Positions 1 to 4,033 of a stretch of 5,903 nt of DNA are shown here, piece after piece. The position numbers and the translations under genes are program-made. Source of the stretch: CAYHZL01 sp964361075 (lineage in GTDB: Bacteria; Bacteroidota; Ignavibacteria; UBA10030; UBA8401); contig CAYHZL010000209.1 in the NCBI GenBank assembly GCA_964361075.1, positions 1-5,903 of the forward strand, given 5' to 3'. A model generated the notes under the pieces. That model did not search any database, had not been told where the DNA came from, and saw only the letters and a list, made by a program, of their open reading frames with translations. Position 1 is the first letter of the stretch, and every line of letters begins with the position of its first letter.

Positions 1-60
1 TTGCATGTGTTAGGCACGCCGCCAGCGTTCGTCCTGAGCCAGGATCAAACTCTCCATTGT
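1..60 (-). rRNA. rrs: 16S ribosomal RNA, 5' end (partial)
   Basis: This is the first ~60 nt of small-subunit rRNA, read on the minus strand; the rest lies beyond the left edge. The complement of 43-53 is AGAGTTTGATC, the universal 27F primer site, followed by CTGGCTCAG, GACGAACGCTGGCGG and CTAACACATGCAA, all hallmarks of the 16S 5' domain. Aligning the AGAGTTTGATC site to E. coli position 8 puts the mature 5' end near position 60; the exact processed end cannot be read from sequence. The GACGAACGCTGGCGGCGTGCC form fits Chlorobi/Ignavibacteria and many other phyla and differs from the GATGAACGCTAGCGG of classical Bacteroidetes. It is divergent from the glycosidase gene at 541 and is transcribed from the promoter at 303-331. 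Confidence 0.96.
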
Positions 61-79
61 AATTCAAATATTTTGAATT
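61..79 (-). repeat. Hairpin abutting the 16S 5' end
   Basis: AATTCAAA (61-68) and TTTGAATT (72-79) are perfect 8-bp inverted repeats around a 3-nt loop. They sit directly next to the inferred mature 5' end of 16S. In the pre-rRNA this would form a small AT-rich stem just before the first mature base, possibly a maturation signal. The symmetry is seen directly; the role is inference. Confidence 0.5.
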
Positions 80-108
80 CAATTTAGAGTCTGTCTATTA
101 TGGCTTAG

Positions 109-130
109 AAATGACACTTAAAGTGTATTT
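109..130 (-). repeat. Leader hairpin with bulged base
   Basis: ACACT (114-118) pairs with AGTGT (122-126) around a 3-nt loop. The stem continues outward by four A/T pairs if the single base at 113 is bulged, giving 9 bp in all. It lies in the rRNA leader. Its role is unknown and it may simply be a structured spacer. Confidence 0.35.
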
Positions 131-191
131 ACTTTTACAACTAGCCAAGTTATTGAAACTTATAAAATTGACTTAGAGCTGTGCACACAAA

Positions 192-203
192 TTTTCAAAG
201 AAC
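192..203 (-). promoter_or_regulatory. boxA-like rRNA antitermination site
   Basis: On the minus strand this reads GTTCTTTGAAAA, close to the boxA motif of rRNA leaders (E. coli form TGCTCTTTAACA; many phyla have GTTCTTTGA). In the RNA, boxA binds NusB and S10 (NusE), which help RNA polymerase resist Rho during rRNA synthesis. Its place about 95 nt after the inferred start and before 16S is where such a site belongs. The motif is short and the region AT-rich, so a chance match is possible. Confidence 0.55.
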
Positions 204-210
204 TATTAAT

Positions 211-241
211 TTCAAATGGGCTTTAAATATAACAATTTGAA
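211..241 (-). repeat. Leader inverted repeat upstream of boxA
   Basis: TTCAAAT (211-217) and ATTTGAA (235-241) are perfect 7-bp inverted repeats around a 17-nt loop. On the minus-strand transcript the stem lies just upstream of the boxA-like site, the relative position of boxB in E. coli rRNA leaders. Calling it boxB would be inference: the loop is larger than usual and the stem is AT-rich. Confidence 0.3.
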
Positions 242-302
242 TCACCCAAAGTCAACAACTATCTGAATATTTTTTGTTTGTTACTTCTTCAAACAGCTTT
301 TT

Positions 303-331
303 AATATACATTATTTTTTTTCACAAGTCAA
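303..331 (-). promoter_or_regulatory. Sigma-70-type rRNA promoter
   Basis: On the minus strand the -35 box TTGACT (complement of 326-331) is separated by exactly 17 nt from the -10 box TATATT (complement of 303-308). These match TTGACA and TATAAT at five of six positions each, with optimal spacing. Transcription would start near 296-297 and run leftward, giving a leader of about 236 nt before 16S. An A/T element lies directly upstream, as for strong rRNA promoters. The architecture is not the TTTG / TAnnTTTG type of classical Bacteroidetes, which is useful for placing the organism. Confidence 0.8.
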
Positions 332-342
332 TAAATCTTACC

Positions 343-352
343 AAAATATTTT
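343..352 (-). promoter_or_regulatory. UP-element-like A/T block
   Basis: AAAATATTTT sits about 47-56 nt upstream of the inferred rRNA start, where the alpha C-terminal domains of RNA polymerase contact UP elements. It is close to the distal UP consensus (AAAWWTWTTTT). The whole neighbourhood is AT-rich, so the exact borders are uncertain. Confidence 0.45.
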
Positions 353-386
353 AACTTTTTATTTGTTTGGGTTCACAGGATTATTT

Positions 387-419
387 AGCGCGTTCAGTAC
401 GCCTGCGGCGAATTTTTTT
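387..419 (+). other. GC-rich patch with short hairpins and T-run
   Basis: A short GC-rich island stands out in otherwise very AT-rich spacer. It holds GCGT (390-393) facing ACGC (399-402), and the overlapping stem CGCC (400-403 region) TGC GGCG, followed by AA and seven T (413-419). Read on the plus strand it looks like a miniature intrinsic terminator, but the stems are only 4 bp and mutually exclusive. No gene reads into it from the left. It might insulate the divergent genes or be the remnant of a repeat. The role is unknown. Confidence 0.25.
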
Positions 420-425
420 CAAAAA

Positions 426-459
426 GAGTAACTTACAATGTGAGTTACTTAGGAGTTAC
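426..459. promoter_or_regulatory. GAGTTAC repeat cluster, possible operator
   Basis: Direct copies of GAGTTAC at 442-448 and 453-459 are 11 bp apart, about one helical turn. An inverted copy (AGTAACT, 427-433) pairs with AGTTACT at 443-449 as a 7-bp stem with a 9-nt spacer. Repeats on one face of the helix upstream of a gene are typical of a transcription factor site. The cluster lies 82 bp before the start at 541 and about 95 bp upstream of the rRNA -35 box, so it could serve either gene. The repeats are seen directly; the function is inference. Confidence 0.35.
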
Positions 460-529
460 AAAAAAATTTAATCCAACTTGTTAATGCAAAATTAATTACC
501 TTAAAGATAATTTGTAATAACCATTCAAC

Positions 530-534
530 AGGAG
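530..534 (+). promoter_or_regulatory. Shine-Dalgarno site of the 541 gene
   Basis: AGGAG ends 6 nt before the ATG at 541, an ideal Shine-Dalgarno arrangement. It fixes the start codon in preference to the ATG at codon 4 of the same frame. Classical Bacteroidetes seldom use such sites, so it agrees with a Chlorobi/Ignavibacteria-like host. Confidence 0.8.
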
Positions 535-540
535 TAACAA

Positions 541-3500
541 ATGAATAAAATGATATCATCTGCAATACTAGTAATTGCCTTTTTTATTATTTGGAATTGT
601 ATGGGGCAACGTGCTTATTCCCAAACTCCAACGGATTTTTCACGAGGAATATTTAGCATTGGCAATTGGGGCAGCATGGAAGGAATAACTGAATTGCCTG
701 ATGACTATTTTGATTATTTACGAAGGCTCAACACACAATGGGTTGTAGTGAGTAATTCAATTCATGTTGATAATTCTGTTGACAGCACTGTTGAACTCAG
801 ATATACAACGGACTTTAAAAATTATGTGCCAAGTTGGCCCGATGCTACATTGCGGACGATGATTCAACAACTTCATAATCGTGGATATAAAGTAATCTTA
901 AGTATTGGTTTGGACGAACCATGGCCTGAAGATGGCTCTGTTAATCCCGACATACCTCCAGGAAAAGCAGCATGGCGATATCAAATTGGTACTCCAATAA
1001 CACCGACCGGTTATACTTTAACTGAATGGCCTTGGAATCCATTAAACGCAAATAATCAGAATTTTGTCAGCTCGTTTTGGGCAAGCTATACCAATGTAGC
1101 AATCTATCACGCAAAATTATGTCAGCAATTGGGTGTTGAAGTTTTTCAAGTAGGTGCTGAATCTCAAGAATTATTTCGAACTTCAAATATTGGAAGTAGA
1201 TATACGCTCAATTATAAAACACAGGTGAAAGCCCTCGTTGATTCTGTTCGTAATAATTATTCTGGTAAAATAGCTTACTACATGCACGTAGGTACATGGA
1301 AGCTCGCAAAAACTAGTACTAACACCGACACACTCTGGCATAATCTGTGGGAAGATGCCAATTTTGATATCATTGGGGTTAGTCTCTATGATGCAGTACG
1401 ACCTACTACTGCAAATTATACAAGTACAACTACTGTTAATACAGTAAGTTATTTTAAAAATTTATTTAAAACTTTTCTTACTACGTATGTAAAAAATGTA
1501 GTCAATCGATATCCTTCAAAACCTGTTGTTGCACTCGAACTCGGATTTCAAACTAGAGATATTACAAATATCGGTCTTACAGAACCAACTGGTCTCATGT
1601 CGAGAGATGACTTCAACAAGAATGGTATTCCGGATGCTGAGGAAATTCAGGCTAATTTGTTTGAAGCATATTTTAGCATTCAAGATTCTCTCGGCTATCC
1701 CAAAGGAGCAATTATTTTTGGAGATGCAGCAGAATCTGATGCGAGTACAGCTCTTTTTTCAAATTACAATGGCTGGGGAATCAGGAATCGTGAGGCTGAA
1801 TTACGTTTGATGCGCCGATTTCGTAATGTTACATTTTCTCAAAATCAAAACAGAGCCCCTCGTCTTCTCACTACAAGCGATTCCGACTATGTTGCAGTTA
1901 CCGGTCAAAATTTTACATCAAAAACATTTATTGCTAACGATGATGATATTATTTTAGGAGACACAATTTTATATCGAACTGTGTGGGATAATTACCCATG
2001 GTTCGGTGCATCAACTTCGAAAGGAAAGGTTGTCGGCAAACCTCTAGCGGATGATTTTGGTTGGTGGCAAGTAAAATTATTTGTGCAAGATATTTATGGT
2101 CTTCCTTCAGTTGATACTGCAAAGTTTAAGATCTGGGTTATTCACCCGCGTTCAGCAAGAGCTATTTCTACTCCGCCAAGTTCTATGACTCCGGGAGTAA
2201 GCGTATCATATCAAGTTGCTGTTGTAAATCAAAATGGAACACGGATGGACAGCACACTAAATAAATATTTTCTTAATGTAAATCCCGGCTTTCTTTCGGT
2301 GAATGCCACCGGAAAAGTTAGTGGAATGCCGACATTTCAGGTTGCAGGTACCAGAAGTGCTGCTGAAGTGAGAATAATAACACCTTCAAATGATACTCTA
2401 TTTGATTCGTGGACAGTCAATATACAAAACACTAATATCGCCCCCACTTGGGAAAATAACCGTGCGCTCAATATTCCAGGAACAACTCAAAAGACATTTA
2501 TCATTTCTCCACCGATAGATACTTTATTATCGGCGGACAGTCTTATTCAATTTAAAAGTGTGTCAGCGGCAGATTATAATTCATCGGATACTCTCACCTA
2601 TTCGTATCGAATTTTTGGTAATGGACTCGATACAACGTTGATTGCAGATCGTTACAATAAAACTGATTCAATACAGTTTGGATTTAAAACAACTCGATGC
2701 GTACTAGTTACAGACATCGCAAAAAAATTAATACTGGATATTCCTTATGAATGGACTGTTACCGCTTCCGATGGAAAATCCTCTGCAACGGCACCTCCGC
2801 CGAATGGGAAATTTAAAATAACGAAAGGTTCTACTATACAAACATCGAAACTAATTCTTGCCAGTAAACAATTGAATATTGGAACTGTAAAGGTTGCGAT
2901 AAGTAAAGACACCGCCTTCACTATCATTAACACCGGTAATGCATCACTGGTGATATCAGTAATCAAATCAACATCAACAAAATTTAAAGTAAATCTTACA
3001 CAACAGACAGTACCTGCCGGAGGCAATGCCAAAGATACAATAAAATATACACCAACTGTTGCCGGAGGTGATACTGCAAAAATAATCTTTACCAGCAACG
3101 CACCAACATCACCCGATACGATTATTGTAACAGGCTTTGGCGCGACCTATAGTTATGCTTTGTCTGGTAAAACATTCTCATTTGGGACAGTAAAGGTCGG
3201 AGCAAAAAAAGACACCACATTCACAATTTCGAATACTGGTAATCAGCCGCTCGTGATATCAGAGTTCAAATCAAACTCACCTGCATTTGTAGTGAACCCA
3301 GCGCAACAGACTATTGCACAAGGAGGAACACAAAAAGATACAATACGATTCAGTCCCACTGCGGTCGGCAATATCACTGCAAAAATAGTGATTATTAGTA
3401 ATAGCGTTCTAGATACTATTTCAGTATCAGGTAATGCCACTCTCACCGGTGTTGCAGAAGATCTGCCGTTACCAACAGTCTATAGTATTGCACAGAACTA

Positions 3501-3756
3501 TCCGAACCCATTCAATCCATCAACAACGCTTCGTTACGGTTTACCATTGAACAGCCGGGTGAAACTGCAAGTCTATAATGTGCTTGGTCAAGTGGTTTCA
3601 GAATTGATGAATGGAGAGCAAGCAGCAGGTTGGCATGAAGCAACATGGAACGCATCCGTATCATCAGGAATCTATTTCTATCGCATCGAAGCAGTGGATG
3701 TAAATAATCCGAAGAACCGATTTGTACAGGTGATGAAGATGTTGTTGCTGAAATAA
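541..3756 (+). CDS. T9SS-exported GH113-like glycoside hydrolase, multimodular
   Basis: This 1071-residue protein probably hydrolyses a beta-linked polysaccharide at the cell surface. Residues 1-27 form a Sec signal peptide (hydrophobic run 5-19, likely cut after AYS). Residues ~34-427 look like a clan GH-A (beta/alpha)8 barrel: DATLRTMIQQLHNRGYKVIL at 101-120, QVGAESQE with candidate acid/base Glu207, DIIGVSLYDA at 276-285, and VVALELGF with candidate nucleophile Glu333. This order recalls GH113 beta-mannanases; substrate is inferred only. An EF-hand-like loop (357-368) follows the nucleophile strand. Ig-like modules lie at about 437-535, 540-628 and 632-762, then two HYDIN/ASH-like modules (~769-966) and a T9SS type A sorting domain (~980-1071, starting QNYPNPFNP). 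A good Shine-Dalgarno site supports the start; no convincing promoter was seen. The downstream gene is convergent, so it is probably monocistronic. The coding frame is certain, export very likely, the GH-A assignment likely, and GH113 membership tentative. Another GH-A family is the main alternative. Confidence 0.85.
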   Translation: MNKMISSAILVIAFFIIWNCMGQRAYSQTPTDFSRGIFSIGNWGSMEGITELPDDYFDYLRRLNTQWVVVSNSIHVDNSVDSTVELRYTTDFKNYVPSWPDATLRTMIQQLHNRGYKVILSIGLDEPWPEDGSVNPDIPPGKAAWRYQIGTPITPTGYTLTEWPWNPLNANNQNFVSSFWASYTNVAIYHAKLCQQLGVEVFQVGAESQELFRTSNIGSRYTLNYKTQVKALVDSVRNNYSGKIAYYMHVGTWKLAKTSTNTDTLWHNLWEDANFDIIGVSLYDAVRPTTANYTSTTTVNTVSYFKNLFKTFLTTYVKNVVNRYPSKPVVALELGFQTRDITNIGLTEPTGLMSRDDFNKNGIPDAEEIQANLFEAYFSIQDSLGYPKGAIIFGDAAESDASTALFSNYNGWGIRNREAELRLMRRFRNVTFSQNQNRAPRLLTTSDSDYVAVTGQNFTSKTFIANDDDIILGDTILYRTVWDNYPWFGASTSKGKVVGKPLADDFGWWQVKLFVQDIYGLPSVDTAKFKIWVIHPRSARAISTPPSSMTPGVSVSYQVAVVNQNGTRMDSTLNKYFLNVNPGFLSVNATGKVSGMPTFQVAGTRSAAEVRIITPSNDTLFDSWTVNIQNTNIAPTWENNRALNIPGTTQKTFIISPPIDTLLSADSLIQFKSVSAADYNSSDTLTYSYRIFGNGLDTTLIADRYNKTDSIQFGFKTTRCVLVTDIAKKLILDIPYEWTVTASDGKSSATAPPPNGKFKITKGSTIQTSKLILASKQLNIGTVKVAISKDTAFTIINTGNASLVISVIKSTSTKFKVNLTQQTVPAGGNAKDTIKYTPTVAGGDTAKIIFTSNAPTSPDTIIVTGFGATYSYALSGKTFSFGTVKVGAKKDTTFTISNTGNQPLVISEFKSNSPAFVVNPAQQTIAQGGTQKDTIRFSPTAVGNITAKIVIISNSVLDTISVSGNATLTGVAEDLPLPTVYSIAQNYPNPFNPSTTLRYGLPLNSRVKLQVYNVLGQVVSELMNGEQAAGWHEATWNASVSSGIYFYRIEAVDVNNPKNRFVQVMKMLLLK
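1609..1644 (+). other. EF-hand/dockerin-type Ca-binding loop in the barrel
   Basis: Residues 357-368 read DFNKNGIPDAEE and fit the 12-residue EF-hand loop: D at 1, N at 3, N at 5, G at 6, I at 7, D at 9 and E at 12. It lies about 24 residues after candidate nucleophile Glu333, in the loop leading to the last barrel helix. The match suggests a structural Ca2+ site near the active-site rim. Only one loop is present, so this is not a dockerin (which has two) and a cellulosome role is not supported. Confidence 0.6.
2878..3360 (+). repeat. Tandem HYDIN/ASH-like module repeat within the 541 gene
   Basis: Residues 780-839 and 881-940 align without gaps at a period of 101 residues (303 nt). I count about 36 identities in 60, including GTVKV, KDT, FTI, NTGN, LVIS, QQT and KDTI. 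The pattern (GTVKVG..KDTTFTISNTGN.PLVI) matches the ASH/choice-of-anchor D beta-sandwich found as a spacer or adhesion module in many secreted bacterial proteins. The high identity suggests an internal duplication. The likely role is to hold the catalytic domain away from the T9SS anchor. Confidence 0.75.
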
Positions 3757-3802
3757 TTTTTAAAAAATTTCGTAACTACTCATCGTTATTGTTGATTCAA
3801 CT

Positions 3803-3875
3803 AATCCCCCTAACCCCCTTTTCAAGGGGGATTACCACGCTCTTATTCCCCCTTGAAAAGGGGGTTAGGGGGATT
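3803..3875. repeat. Perfect 29-bp inverted repeat, 15-nt loop
   Basis: The arms 3803-3831 and 3847-3875 are exact reverse complements, built from C5/G5 blocks separated by TAA/TTA and TTTTCAA/TTGAAAA. The loop is 3832-3846. Each arm also folds alone: CCCCCTT-TTC-AAGGGGG on the left and CCCCCTT-GAA-AAGGGGG on the right, so one long hairpin or two small ones can form. Repeats of this CCCCCTTGAAAAGGGGG type are dispersed in many bacterial genomes. In RNA it would be a very stable stem at the 3' ends of both convergent transcripts, probably protecting or terminating them. Confidence 0.85.
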
Positions 3876-3914
3876 TCTTTCCGCCAAAAAGAATGCAGAT
3901 TTACAATATTTTCT

Positions 3915-3955
3915 TTTGGGAATAATGAAATTATGCCAAAGGTATCCCTTCGGGA
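3915..3955 (+). repeat. Two small hairpins in the right half of the element
   Basis: TTTGG (3915-3919) pairs with CCAAA (3936-3940); inside, after a small internal loop, ATAAT (3922-3926) pairs with ATTAT (3930-3934) around GAA. A second stem, TCCC (3945-3948) with GGGA (3952-3955), closes a TTC loop. Together with the 29-bp repeat, they make nearly the whole intergenic region foldable, which is unusual for simple spacer DNA. No known RNA family was recognised. Confidence 0.35.
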
Positions 3956-4033
3956 CAAAAAACACGTTGAGTAGTTACGATTTTTTTTCACAAAAATAAA
4001 GTACTCTGCCACAACGATTATTTGCAACAGTTC

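Larger units (their letters stand above)
61..297 (-). other. rRNA operon 5' leader (pre-16S)
   Basis: This AT-rich stretch between the inferred start site (about 296-297) and the mature 16S end has no convincing coding frame. It is the expected place for antitermination and RNase processing signals. It contains a boxA-like site and at least three short inverted repeats, listed separately. The matching 16S trailer is outside the window, so the leader arm of the usual long processing stem cannot be identified. That this is the leader is inferred from promoter position and direction. Confidence 0.75.
3762..3988. mobile_element. MITE-like structured element between convergent genes
   Basis: The core at 3770-3980 is bounded by inverted repeats 3770-3786 and 3964-3980, complementary at 16 of 17 positions with one mismatch after 13 perfect pairs. 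Beyond a 2-nt mismatch, six A (3762-3767) face T at 3983-3988, so the termini continue into A/T tracts. Inside are a perfect 29-bp inverted repeat and further hairpins. A non-coding element of about 211 bp with terminal inverted repeats fits a miniature inverted-repeat transposable element. No clear target-site duplication is visible, which weakens the mobile reading. Alternatively it is a composite bidirectional terminator: the outer stem is followed by eight T on the plus strand and, after AAA, six T on the minus strand. Open frames inside it are by-products of the palindrome. Confidence 0.5.

Noticed and set aside
61..300. tRNA gene in the rRNA leader
   Set aside because: No cloverleaf or T-arm signature (GGTTCGAATCC type) is visible on either strand.
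478..507. Promoter for the glycosidase gene, TTGTTA with TAAAGA 18 nt downstream
   Set aside because: The -10 box matches only three of six positions and the region is so AT-rich that such matches are expected by chance. A GATAAT at 506-511 has no -35 box at a proper distance.
598..600. Lipoprotein cysteine (Cys20) in the glycosidase signal peptide
   Set aside because: The preceding residues I-W-N do not fit a lipobox, and a normal signal peptidase I site (AYS) follows shortly after.
1609..1644. Dockerin domain implying a cellulosome
   Set aside because: A dockerin needs two such loops in a ~60-residue module; only one loop is present and it lies within the barrel.
2745..3446. Open frames on the minus strand opposite the glycosidase gene (2745-3098 and 3243-3446)
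   Set aside because: They lie antisense to the conserved tandem modules and look like shadow frames without start signals or domain features.
3803..3875. CRISPR array
   Set aside because: There are only two arms, and they are inverted rather than direct repeats with regular spacers.
3755..3995. Target-site duplication flanking the MITE-like element
   Set aside because: Both flanks are A/T homopolymer tracts, so short matches carry no information and no distinct duplicate could be defined.
3789..4027. Short open frames on both strands (3789-3974 plus, 3797-4027 minus) across the intergenic region
   Set aside because: They mostly translate the inverted repeat, so similar peptides appear on both strands. 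There is no ribosome binding site or recognisable domain.
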